Assembly (NCBI RefSeq): GCF_015999245.1
Contig: NZ_JAEAMR010000004.1
Location: 1-64,000 of the forward strand
Direction: 5' to 3'
Length of the DNA: 64,000 nucleotides
Source: Streptomyces sp. AV19
GTDB taxonomy: Bacteria > Actinomycetota > Actinomycetes > Streptomycetales > Streptomycetaceae
The position numbers and the translations under genes are program-made. Positions 1 to 6,722 of the stretch are shown here, in pieces. Below the pieces are notes generated by a model. The model saw nothing but the letters and a program-made list of their open reading frames with translations. It was not told the DNA's origin and searched no databases. Positions within the stretch are counted from its first letter, which is position 1. Every line of letters starts with the position of its first letter.

Positions 1-55
1 GGGGCGGGGGGCGGGGGGGGGGGGGGGGGGGGCGGCGGGGGGCGCGGGGCGCTGA
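1..55 (+). other. G-rich low-complexity edge with a 20-G run
   Basis: Positions 13-32 are an uninterrupted run of 20 G. Read in the frame beginning at base 2, the segment encodes only Gly, Ala and Arg and closes with TGA at 53-55, so it could be the glycine-rich tail of a plus-strand gene that begins outside the window. The hairpin just downstream fits a gene ending here. A homopolymer this long is also a common place for sequencing error, so coding status is open. Confidence 0.3.
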
Positions 56-127
56 GGCGATGCCGAGCTGCGGCGATGCCGTGGTGACGCGTCCGGGGCG
101 GGGGCGCCCGGCCCCGTACGCGGGTGT

Positions 128-165
128 CGACAAGGCGGCGGACGAAGACGTCCGCCGCCTTGTCG
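128..165. terminator. 16-bp perfect hairpin, factor-independent terminator candidate
   Basis: Arms at 128-143 and 150-165 are perfect reverse complements around a 6-nt loop. There is no U tract, which is usual for Streptomyces terminators. It would end transcription of whatever gene enters from the left edge. Confidence 0.7.
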
Positions 166-231
166 GTGTCACCGGGGACCGGATCGCCCGCGTCGCCGGT
201 GAAGACCACGGTGCGCCGGGAGCGGTCCACC

Positions 232-270
232 GCGGGAGCCCGCCCGACCGGCCGTCGGGCGGGCTCCCGC
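232..270. terminator. 17-bp perfect hairpin, second terminator candidate
   Basis: Arms at 232-248 and 254-270 (GCGGGAGCCCGCCCGAC and its complement) pair perfectly around the loop CGGCC. With the hairpin at 128-165 it forms a tandem terminator pair that insulates the downstream oxidoreductase gene from upstream transcription. Confidence 0.65.
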
Positions 271-340
271 CCCTCTGCGCCCGTCAACGGGAACGGCCGC
301 GTCCTCCCGCCACGGATACGGCCGTTGTCGCAGTGCACCC

Positions 341-369
341 TGGACGGTCGGGGCGCGTGGGGCTAGGTT
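341..369 (+). promoter_or_regulatory. Candidate promoter giving a leaderless transcript
   Basis: TGGACG at 341-346 and TAGGTT at 364-369 are spaced 17 bp and fit a housekeeping -35/-10 pair. The -10 element ends six bases before the ATG at 376, so transcription would start at or next to the start codon. No good ribosome binding site is visible, which agrees with a leaderless mRNA. Confidence 0.5.
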
Positions 370-375
370 CGGATC

Positions 376-1338
376 ATGTTCGCCGCCTACGCCGCCCGCA
401 TCGACCGCGACCAGCCGCTCAACGGACTCGAGTTGGGCGATCGCCCCGAGCCCGGGCAGCGGCCCGGCTGGACGACCGTCACCGTCAAGGCCGCCTCCCT
501 CAACCACCATGACCTGTGGACGCTGCGCGGGGTGGGGATCACCGAGGACGCGTTCCCCATGATCCTCGGCGGCGACGCCGCCGGGATCGACGAGGACGGC
601 AACGAAGTCGTCATCCACTCCGTCATCGGGGAGACCGGGCACGGCATCGGCCCCGGGGAGAAGCGCTCCCTGCTCACCGAGCGGTACCAGGGCACCTTCG
701 CCGAGCGGGTCTCCGTACCCACGTGGAACCTGCTGCCCAAGCCGAAGGAGCTCTCCTTCGAGGAGGCCACCTGCCTGCCGACCGCCTGGCTGACCGCGTA
801 CCGGATGCTGTTCACCAACGCGGGCGTCCGGCCCGGCCAGAGCGTCCTGGTGCAGGGGGCCGGCGGCGGGGTGGCCACCGCGGCGATCGTGCTCGGCGCC
901 GCCGCCGGGCTGCGGGTCTTCGCCACCAGCCGGGACGAGGCCAAGCGGCGCCGTGCCGTCGAACTCGGCGCCGAGGCCGCCTTCGAGGCGGGTGCGCGGC
1001 TGCCGCACAAGATGGACGCGGTGATCGAGACCGTGGGCGCGGCGACCTGGTCGCACTCGGTCAAGTGCCTCAAGCCGGGCGGCAGTCTCGTCATCTCCGG
1101 TGCCACCAGCGGCCCGAACCCGCCGGCGGCCGAGCTCACCCGCATCTTCTTCCACGAACTCAAGGTCATCGGCTCGACCATGGGCAGCAAGGACGAGCTG
1201 GCCGACCTCATGGACTTCTGCGCGGCCACCGGGGTGCGGCCGGTGATCGACTCGGTGCTGCCGCTGGACCGGGTGCGCGAGGGGCTCGAAAAGATGGCCG
1301 GGGGTGAGCTGTTCGGGAAGGTCGTCCTGACGGTATGA
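376..1338 (+). CDS. Zinc-type alcohol dehydrogenase / quinone oxidoreductase-like protein (MDR superfamily)
   Basis: The 320-residue protein has the two-domain medium-chain dehydrogenase/reductase layout: an N-terminal GroES-like part with the conserved SLNHHD stretch, then a Rossmann domain with the NAD(P) motif QGAGGGVATAA at about residues 160-170. It should use NAD(P)H to reduce or oxidise a small carbonyl or quinone substrate in the cytoplasm. I see no structural-zinc cysteine cluster, so it is probably a zinc-free member. The start at 376 is chosen from the promoter spacing. The stop is 7 bp before the GH5 gene, so the two may be co-transcribed. The substrate cannot be inferred. Confidence 0.85.
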   Translation: MFAAYAARIDRDQPLNGLELGDRPEPGQRPGWTTVTVKAASLNHHDLWTLRGVGITEDAFPMILGGDAAGIDEDGNEVVIHSVIGETGHGIGPGEKRSLLTERYQGTFAERVSVPTWNLLPKPKELSFEEATCLPTAWLTAYRMLFTNAGVRPGQSVLVQGAGGGVATAAIVLGAAAGLRVFATSRDEAKRRRAVELGAEAAFEAGARLPHKMDAVIETVGAATWSHSVKCLKPGGSLVISGATSGPNPPAAELTRIFFHELKVIGSTMGSKDELADLMDFCAATGVRPVIDSVLPLDRVREGLEKMAGGELFGKVVLTV

Positions 1339-1345
1339 CCGTGGG

Positions 1346-2713
1346 ATGCGGACGAGACGCTGGTGGGGCGCGGGGCTCGTTCTCGCGCTGGTGCTGATCG
1401 CTCCTCCTGTTGCCGCCGCGCCCGGTGACGGCATTCCGCCGCTGACCGACGGGCGCGGCCGGGTCCTGACCCTGCGCGGCTGGAACCTCGCGGACAAGAC
1501 CCACCGCGGCGACGCGGCCCTGTCCTCCATCACGGAGCGCCATCTGCGGGACATGGCCGGCCGGGGCTTCGGCTTCGCGCGGCTCGCGGTGTTCTGGGAC
1601 GACCTGGAGCCGCGGCGGGGGCAGTACAACGAGCGCTACCTGCGGAAGATCGAACGGATCCTGGACTGGGCGCAGCGGTACCGGATCCGCGTCGTCCTCG
1701 ACGCCCATCAGGACGTCTACGGGCCCGCGTTCGGCGGCCACCGGGGCATTCCCGAGTGGGCGACGCGGACGGACGGGCTGCCGTGGCGGCCGCATCCGGA
1801 CGACTGGTTCGCCGAGTACTTCGAGCCCGGCGTCCAGGCCGCCTTCGAGCACCTCTACGAGGACGCGGACCTGCGGCGCGCGCAGGAGGACATGTGGCGG
1901 GTGCTGGCGGGCAGGCTCGGCCGCCACCCCGCGGTGTTCGGCTACGACCTGATCAACGAGCCGATGGGCAGGCTGCGGCCGGGGGAGCAACTGCCGGACG
2001 CGGCGCGGCGGGTGGAGTCCACGCAGGTGACGCCGATGTACAACCGCCTGGCGGCGGCGATCCGGTCGGCCGACGCGGACCGGCGGCACTGGCTCTTCGT
2101 CGAGCCGACGCCGGTGGTGGGGGAGGGCGTCCCGACGGCCCTCGGACGGATCCGGGATCCCGCCGGGAAGGTCGTCTACGCGCCGCACTTCTACAACACG
2201 GCGATGGAGACGGGCGGCGACTACGACCCGGCGGCCGGGTGGATCGAGCGCTACGAGGCGGCGGTCGTGCGGTACCCGAGGGAGCAGCGGGTCCCGGTGG
2301 TGGTGGGGGAGTGGGGGCCGCCGGACAGTTCGCTGCCGGGGATGGCGCGGTATTACGCGGATGCGCTGGGGTCGTTGGGGCGGTACGGGAGTGGGTGGGC
2401 GGGGTGGGAGTGGTGTTACGGGGGTGGGTATTGCGCGGTGGACGAGGGCGGGCGGTTTCTGCCGAACAAGGGGTTGACCGTTGGGCCTTACGCGGTGGCC
2501 GTCGCGGGGGCGGTGCGGGGCTCCTCGTACGAGGAGGGGCGGTTCCGGCTGGAGTATGTGGCGTCGGGGGCGGGTGGGGTGACGGAGCTGTCCGTGGGGC
2601 GGGGGCGGGTTGAGGTGCGTGGGCCGGTTGTGGTGCGGGTGGGGGAGCGGGGGAGGGTGTTCTTGCGGGCGGTTGGGGTGGGGGTGGTTGTGGTGCGGGT
2701 GGTTGGTGGGTAG
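1346..2713 (+). CDS. Secreted GH5 glycoside hydrolase, endoglycoceramidase-like
   Basis: Residues 1 to about 24 form a signal peptide (basic MRTRRWW, hydrophobic core, AAA end), so the enzyme is exported. The catalytic domain carries DAHQDVYGPAFGG, which is typical of endoglycoceramidase-like GH5 enzymes. The acid/base is E205 in DLINEPMG and the nucleophile is E322 in VVVGEWGPPDSS. A C-terminal beta-rich segment from about residue 380 ends in a Val/Gly-rich strand. The expected activity is endo-hydrolysis of a glycan from a lipid or aryl aglycone. The 3' end uses more T- and G-ending codons than the body of the gene. A large palindromic repeat begins 17 bp after the stop. Confidence 0.88.
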   Translation: MRTRRWWGAGLVLALVLIAPPVAAAPGDGIPPLTDGRGRVLTLRGWNLADKTHRGDAALSSITERHLRDMAGRGFGFARLAVFWDDLEPRRGQYNERYLRKIERILDWAQRYRIRVVLDAHQDVYGPAFGGHRGIPEWATRTDGLPWRPHPDDWFAEYFEPGVQAAFEHLYEDADLRRAQEDMWRVLAGRLGRHPAVFGYDLINEPMGRLRPGEQLPDAARRVESTQVTPMYNRLAAAIRSADADRRHWLFVEPTPVVGEGVPTALGRIRDPAGKVVYAPHFYNTAMETGGDYDPAAGWIERYEAAVVRYPREQRVPVVVGEWGPPDSSLPGMARYYADALGSLGRYGSGWAGWEWCYGGGYCAVDEGGRFLPNKGLTVGPYAVAVAGAVRGSSYEEGRFRLEYVASGAGGVTELSVGRGRVEVRGPVVVRVGERGRVFLRAVGVGVVVVRVVGG

Positions 2714-2729
2714 GGGGGGTTGCCCCTGG

Positions 2730-3206
2730 CCCGCCCTTTCACCGTTTCTTCCGGGGCTCCGCCCGGGCCTGGCACCGCGCTCCGCCCGGGGGGGTACCGC
2801 GCTCCGCGCGGTGGGTGCGGTGGCTTTGCCCCCTGCGCCCCCACCGGGGGCTTCGCCCCCTGGACCCCCGCAACCGCGCTGCGCGCGGTTGTCCTCAAGC
2901 GCCGGACGCCCCTGGACCCCTGCCGGGGCTGCGCCCCTGGCCCCTTTGCGGGGCTGCGCCCCCGCGCCCCGCTTCGGGGCTCCGCCCCGGACCCCGTATC
3001 GCGGCTCCGCCGCTCGTCCTCAAACTCCCCGGAGGGGGCAACCCCCGGACGGGCTGGATCGGCGCGCCAATCCAGCCCGTCCGGCGCTTGAGGACAACCG
3101 CGCGGAGCGCGGTTGCGGGGGTCCAGGGGGCGAAGCCCCCGGTCAGCGTGGCGAAGCCGCGTTGCGGGTCCGGGGCTTGCCCCGGAGGAAACGGTGAAAG
3201 GGCGGG
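2730..3206. repeat. Large palindromic intergenic repeat, copy 1
   Basis: The two ends (2730-2757 and 3179-3206) are inverted copies matching at 27 of 28 bases, beginning CCCGCCCTTTCACCGTTTC. Inside are further inverted segments built on 'gtcctcaa..cgccgg' and 'ggggcgaagccccc'. A shorter copy with the same ends lies at 62611-62855. Both copies sit between convergent genes immediately after a stop codon, which suggests a terminator or non-autonomous repeat. The 520-bp gap 2714-3234 holds nothing else that I would call a gene; open frames here are translations of the repeat. Confidence 0.8.
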
Positions 3207-3234
3207 TCCGGGGCACCCTCCCCGCGAAGCGGAG

Positions 3235-4107
3235 CTAACGCCGCAACACCGCCCCCACCCTCCCCACCGCCTCTGCCAAATACCCCCGGCACTCCGCCAG
3301 TTGCTCCGCCGTCACCCCATGATCCCGCGCCACGTCGCGGATCTCGTCGCGGAAGCGGTCGAGCAGCCGGTCGAGATCGCGAGCCGGGTCCGCGGAGGCG
3401 GAGTCCGCGGAGGCGGAGTCGTCCGCGGAGCCCCACTCGGGGGCGGAAGCCGGAGGACGTCCCCCCGCCAGCGAACCCAGCTCCCGCGCCAGCGCGTTGA
3501 CCCCCTCCACCAGCCCCGTCGGCCAGTCCCCCCGCCGCGTGTGCTCCCGCACCTGCTCCTGGACCCGCTCCTTGACGCGCAGCACCTCGTCCCGCGCGTT
3601 CTCCTGGACGCGCCGCGCCTGGCGGCGGGCCTGCTGGGCCTCCTGGCGGGCCCGGCGGCTCTCCTCCTTGGCCCGGCGGGCCTGTTCCTTCCATTCCGCA
3701 CCGGGCCCGGGCCCGGCCGCGGCGGCCTCGCGCATCTCCCGCCGCATCTCGCGGCGCAGATCGCCGGCCGCCCCGCGGACGTCCTCGCGGATGTCCGCGG
3801 CGAGCGCCGTGACGGAGTCCTGGATCTCCAGCTCCAGCTCGGCCAGTTCGCCCCGCCGGCCGTCGAGTTCGGCGCGTCCGGCGTCGGTGACGGAGTAGAC
3901 CTTGCGGCCGCCCTCCGTGGCGTGGCCGACCAGGCCCTCGGCCTCCAGCTTGGCGAGCCGGGGGTAGACCGTGCCGGCGGACGGCGCGTACAGGCCCTGG
4001 AAGCGCTCCTCCAGCAGGCGGATCATCTCGTAGCCGTGCCGCGGTGCCTCGTCGAGCAGCTTGAGCAGGTAGAGGCGCAGCCGGCCGTGGGCGAAGACGG
4101 GGGGCAT
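3235..4107 (-). CDS. PadR-family transcriptional regulator with long coiled-coil tail
   Basis: The first 90 or so of 290 residues are a PadR winged helix (RLYLLKLLDEAPRHGYEMI, then SAGTVYPRLAKLEAEGLV and a GGRKVYSVTDAGR wing). It is followed by an unusually long Glu/Arg/Ala-rich coiled coil of about 100 residues, a low-complexity Ser/Asp/Ala stretch, and a C-terminal helical segment. PadR proteins are usually much shorter. The start ATG at 4107 overlaps the stop of the DUF4097 gene by one base (TGATG), so translation is coupled. It is probably a local repressor acting on the AT-rich repeats at 4978-5019. The ligand is unknown. Confidence 0.85.
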   Translation of the reverse strand: MPPVFAHGRLRLYLLKLLDEAPRHGYEMIRLLEERFQGLYAPSAGTVYPRLAKLEAEGLVGHATEGGRKVYSVTDAGRAELDGRRGELAELELEIQDSVTALAADIREDVRGAAGDLRREMRREMREAAAAGPGPGAEWKEQARRAKEESRRARQEAQQARRQARRVQENARDEVLRVKERVQEQVREHTRRGDWPTGLVEGVNALARELGSLAGGRPPASAPEWGSADDSASADSASADPARDLDRLLDRFRDEIRDVARDHGVTAEQLAECRGYLAEAVGRVGAVLRR

Positions 4108-4940
4108 CAGAGGACCTTCCCTTCGCGCCGGCGCAGCAGGGCGACCGCGCCGGAAGTCGTGGTGACCTTGACCCGCACGCCGCCCGCGCCGAGCCGGCCC
4201 GAGACGCGCCGGGGCGGCCAGTGGCCCTGGACGGTCAGGGACTCGAAGGCGCAGGAGACGCGGCCGGTCGCGGTGGTGGCGTCCACGTCGGCGTCCGTCT
4301 CCGGGGGCAGCCGCAGGGCGACGTCGCCGGAGACGGTGGTGAGGTCCAGCGCGGTGCCCGCGGCCCCCGAGGCGTCGGCGAGGTCGATGACCATGCCGCC
4401 GGTGACGGACTCGGCCCTGACCGCGCCGCCACGGCCCTCGACGAGGGTCAGGTCGCCGGAGACGGAGTTGAAGTGGAGGTCGCCGCCGAGGGACTGGGCC
4501 TCCAGGGCGCCGTTGACGCTCTCGGCCCGGACCGGCCCGGTGAGGGCGACGAGCGTGACGTCGCCGGTGACGCCGCGGACGTCCGTCGCCCCGCCGATGC
4601 CCGAGACGACGGCGGCGGCGCCCACGACGCCGGCCTCGACCCGGGTGGCGGTGGGCACGGTCAGGGTGACGGTGGCGCTGCGCCGCCAGCCCGAGCGGTC
4701 GAGCCAGGCGAGGAACCCGCGCCAGGGCACGTCCTCGTACCCGACGGTGAGCCGGCCGTCCTCGTGGGTGACGCGCAGCGGCGGCCCGGAGACGGCGGAC
4801 AGCTCCAGCCGGGCGGGGCCGGAGTCGGTGCCGACGATGTTGAGGGTGCCGTTGACGAGGCGCACGTTCAGCGCCGTGACCGGTTCCTCGAAGGTGAGCT
4901 TCTGCGGTGCGGTCAGCGACCACTCCGACGGTGTCGGCAT
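4107..4940 (-). CDS. DUF4097-family beta-strand repeat protein
   Basis: The 277-residue protein consists of short repeating beta strands (VSGDLTLV, VTGDVTLVAL, TVSGDVALRL), the signature of DUF4097, a right-handed beta-helix-like fold. No signal peptide is evident. The ATG at 4940 follows GGGAGG at suitable spacing. It is the first gene of a two-gene operon with the PadR regulator. In many actinobacteria DUF4097 genes pair with a small regulator or an ABC exporter, and this window has a second example at 53670-54512. Molecular role unknown; an envelope-stress or scaffold function is only a guess. Confidence 0.8.
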   Translation of the reverse strand: MPTPSEWSLTAPQKLTFEEPVTALNVRLVNGTLNIVGTDSGPARLELSAVSGPPLRVTHEDGRLTVGYEDVPWRGFLAWLDRSGWRRSATVTLTVPTATRVEAGVVGAAAVVSGIGGATDVRGVTGDVTLVALTGPVRAESVNGALEAQSLGGDLHFNSVSGDLTLVEGRGGAVRAESVTGGMVIDLADASGAAGTALDLTTVSGDVALRLPPETDADVDATTATGRVSCAFESLTVQGHWPPRRVSGRLGAGGVRVKVTTTSGAVALLRRREGKVL

Positions 4941-4977
4941 CCCGGCCTCCCGGCGTCCATGCGGTATCGATGCAACA

Positions 4978-5019
4978 TATCGCGTCTTATCGCGTCTCTC
5001 GAAAACACGATATATCGCG
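4978..5019. promoter_or_regulatory. Probable PadR operator: tandem and palindromic AT-rich sites
   Basis: TATCGCGTCT occurs twice head to tail at 4978-4987 and 4988-4997, followed by the palindrome CGATATATCG at 5008-5017. The block lies 38-79 bp upstream of the DUF4097/PadR operon and 45-86 bp upstream of the divergent gene at 5064, and it is strikingly A/T-rich for this genome. Autoregulation by the adjacent PadR protein is the simplest reading. Confidence 0.6.
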
Positions 5020-5063
5020 GATGGGTGAAGTCAAGCGGCGGCGACGTGGCATAGCGTGGACGC

Positions 5064-5870
5064 ATGTCCGCTTTCGATCACACCCCCGCGGCGGGGATCC
5101 TGCTGCTCTGCCGGGCAGCGCCCGACCGTGTACGCCCCTCCGCACAGCTCCTGCGGCGGCCGCTGCTCATGGCCCCGGCGGGGGAGGAGTGGAGCGTCCT
5201 GGTCCCCGCGGAGAAGTCCTGGCTCGACAACGGGACCAACCTCGCCGCGGTGACGGCGGACTGGGCGCGCGCGCTGACCGCGGACGGCAACTGGCCGGTC
5301 GTGGGCCTGTGGTGGGACGCGGACGGGGCGGGCTTCGTGGTGGCGGCGGGCTTCCGCCGGACGGTCGGCCACACCTGGCTCGCGGACGGCACCCCGCTCG
5401 GCGGGCAGGAGGCGATGACCGCGCTGCGGGCCCGGCTCGGCCTCGACCCGGTGCTGGACGCGGCGGCGTTCGACCGGCTGATCCAGCAGGACGGCGGCGA
5501 GGACGCGGCGGACGCGGCCGCGCGGGTGCTCGGCCTGGTCGCGGTCCTGGCCCGGGCGGGTCTGCACCTCGGCCCCGGCCTGGTGCCGGGGGTGAGCGCC
5601 GGGCGGCTGTGCGAGGCGGCCGGGGCGCTGCCGGGGGCCGAGCCGGTGGACTGGCCGGGGTGGCGGGCCGCCGAGCGCGGGGCGCTGGGCGTCTGGACGC
5701 GCGGGCCGCGGGCGCGGGCGCTCGGGAAGGCCGAGGTCGCCCTCGGGGCGGCGCTGCTCGTCTGGTCGCGCGGGTCCACCCGGCGGACGTGGCGGGCGGC
5801 GGGCGTGGCACTGGTCGCCGACGGCGCGCTGACGCTGCTCTACGACCGGTGGCGCGCGGGGCGCGTGTAA
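5064..5870 (+). CDS. Hypothetical protein with a possible C-terminal membrane segment
   Basis: I do not recognise this 268-residue protein. It is rich in Ala, Gly, Trp and Leu, has no signal peptide, and its last 45 residues (GKAEVALGAALLVWSRGST then AAGVALVADGALTLLYD) look like one or two short hydrophobic helices. The frame is well supported by codon usage. It is transcribed divergently from the PadR/DUF4097 operon and shares the operator region, so the same regulator might control it. A hairpin follows at 5879-5915. The ATG at 5064 was chosen because it begins the continuous coding pattern. Confidence 0.7.
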   Translation: MSAFDHTPAAGILLLCRAAPDRVRPSAQLLRRPLLMAPAGEEWSVLVPAEKSWLDNGTNLAAVTADWARALTADGNWPVVGLWWDADGAGFVVAAGFRRTVGHTWLADGTPLGGQEAMTALRARLGLDPVLDAAAFDRLIQQDGGEDAADAAARVLGLVAVLARAGLHLGPGLVPGVSAGRLCEAAGALPGAEPVDWPGWRAAERGALGVWTRGPRARALGKAEVALGAALLVWSRGSTRRTWRAAGVALVADGALTLLYDRWRAGRV

Positions 5871-5878
5871 GCCGGAGG

Positions 5879-5915
5879 GCGCTTCAGGGGGCTTCTGCGC
5901 GCCCCCTGTGAGCGC
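5879..5915. terminator. Bidirectional hairpin between convergent genes
   Basis: GCGCT (5879-5883) pairs with AGCGC (5911-5915), and CAGGGGGC (5885-5892) pairs with GCCCCCTG (5901-5908), forming one interrupted stem. It lies between the stop at 5870 and the minus-strand stop at 5941. Confidence 0.65.
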
Positions 5916-5940
5916 CACTGCGCACTTCTTGCCCGTCGTC

Positions 5941-6120
5941 CTACTCGTCGTCCTCGTCGTCGAGCCGCGCCAGCCATGTCGCCAGCCGCTCCACCGGGAC
6001 CTCGAAGTCCGGGTTCAGGTCGACGAAGGTGCGCAGCTGCTCGGCCATCCAGCCCAGGGTGACCTCCTCCTCGCCCCGTCGTTTCTCCAGCTCCTCGATG
6101 CCACGGTCGGTGAAGTACAA
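5941..6120 (-). CDS. Small conserved actinobacterial protein (DUF6104-like)
   Basis: The 59-residue product begins MYFTDRGIEELEKRRGEEE and ends in the acidic tail ARLDDEDDE. I recall this short family (DUF6104) from Streptomyces genomes, without a known function. The start codon is TTG at 6120, preceded on the minus strand by GGAGAGAG at good spacing. Codon usage is typical, with all third positions G/C except a few. It is divergent from the VMAP operon. Family assignment is from memory of the sequence pattern. Confidence 0.7.
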   Translation of the reverse strand: MYFTDRGIEELEKRRGEEEVTLGWMAEQLRTFVDLNPDFEVPVERLATWLARLDDEDDE

Positions 6121-6153
6121 CGCTCTCTCCGTCTGGGGTGGTTCCTGGGTTTT

Positions 6154-6180
6154 CGGTCCGGTCGGTCCGGTCGGTCCGGG
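6154..6180. repeat. Short tandem repeat CGGTCCGGT
   Basis: CGGTCCGGT occurs at 6154-6162 and 6163-6171 and again, nearly complete, from 6172. It lies in the divergent region between the small gene at 6120 and the operon starting at 6318. It may be an operator; nothing more can be said. Confidence 0.5.
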
Positions 6181-6317
6181 AGTCTCCGGGGGGAGGCCCC
6201 GGGAGTCCCAGGATAGGCGGCGTTGGCCATGACCTCTCGCGTCTGTCAGACCCGGGGACTAGCCTGCTGCATCATCGCGGAGCACGCGGAGCACCGGACA
6301 ACAACGGGGGCGGACAC

Positions 6318-6722
6318 GTGACGGACGGAATCACCCAGGTGCGGCTCGACGACGGAACGGTCGTCTGGGCCCGGATCAGCGAGCCGGAGCAGCTGCGCGC
6401 GGCGGGCGACGGCAGGTATCAGGACTCCGGCGGTTACGAGGACTCCAGCGCCGCGCGCCGGGTCGCGCGGCTCGCGAGCGGGATGTCGGACGTGGTGCGC
6501 GGGGTGGTCAACTCGCTGCGCACGGGGCTGGAGGCGGCGCGGCCGCAGGAGGTCAGGGTCGAGTTCGGCATCGAGCTGTCCGCCCAGTCGGGCCAGGTCG
6601 TCAGCGTGATCGCCGAAGGCGGCGGCAAGGCGTCGGTCACGGTGACGCTGACCTGGACGGAGGGTGGCGGACCGGGCGACGGCGGCGCCCCCGGGACACC
6701 CGTGACCCCCGGCACTCCTTGA
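6318..6722 (+). CDS. Trypsin-co-occurring domain (Trypco1 / CU044_2847-type) protein
   Basis: The 134-residue protein has a small beta-rich core (QVRLDDGTVVWARISEPEQ) and the typical end VRVEFGIELSAQSGQVVSV, then a Gly/Pro tail. This is the pattern of the Trypco1 family, which accompanies trypsin-VMAP proteins in predicted NTP-dependent conflict systems. The start is GTG at 6318. Its TGA at 6720 overlaps the TTG start of the protease gene (TTGA), so the two are translationally coupled. It is the first gene of the long locus that runs to about 19.2 kb. It probably acts as a partner or substrate of the protease; this is inferred from family context only. Confidence 0.8.
   Translation: MTDGITQVRLDDGTVVWARISEPEQLRAAGDGRYQDSGGYEDSSAARRVARLASGMSDVVRGVVNSLRTGLEAARPQEVRVEFGIELSAQSGQVVSVIAEGGGKASVTVTLTWTEGGGPGDGGAPGTPVTPGTP

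Noticed and set aside
169..1629. Long minus-strand frame opposite the oxidoreductase
   Set aside because: Very Arg/Gly/Pro-rich with no motif. It is the antisense of a gene with strong plus-strand codon bias.
2720..3216. CRISPR-like array in the repetitive intergenic region
   Set aside because: The repeats are inverted and of irregular length without unique spacers; no cas genes nearby.
2815..5028. 737-codon plus-strand frame through the palindromic repeat and the PadR/DUF4097 operon
   Set aside because: It joins a repeat to the antisense of two genes; no coding signal of its own.
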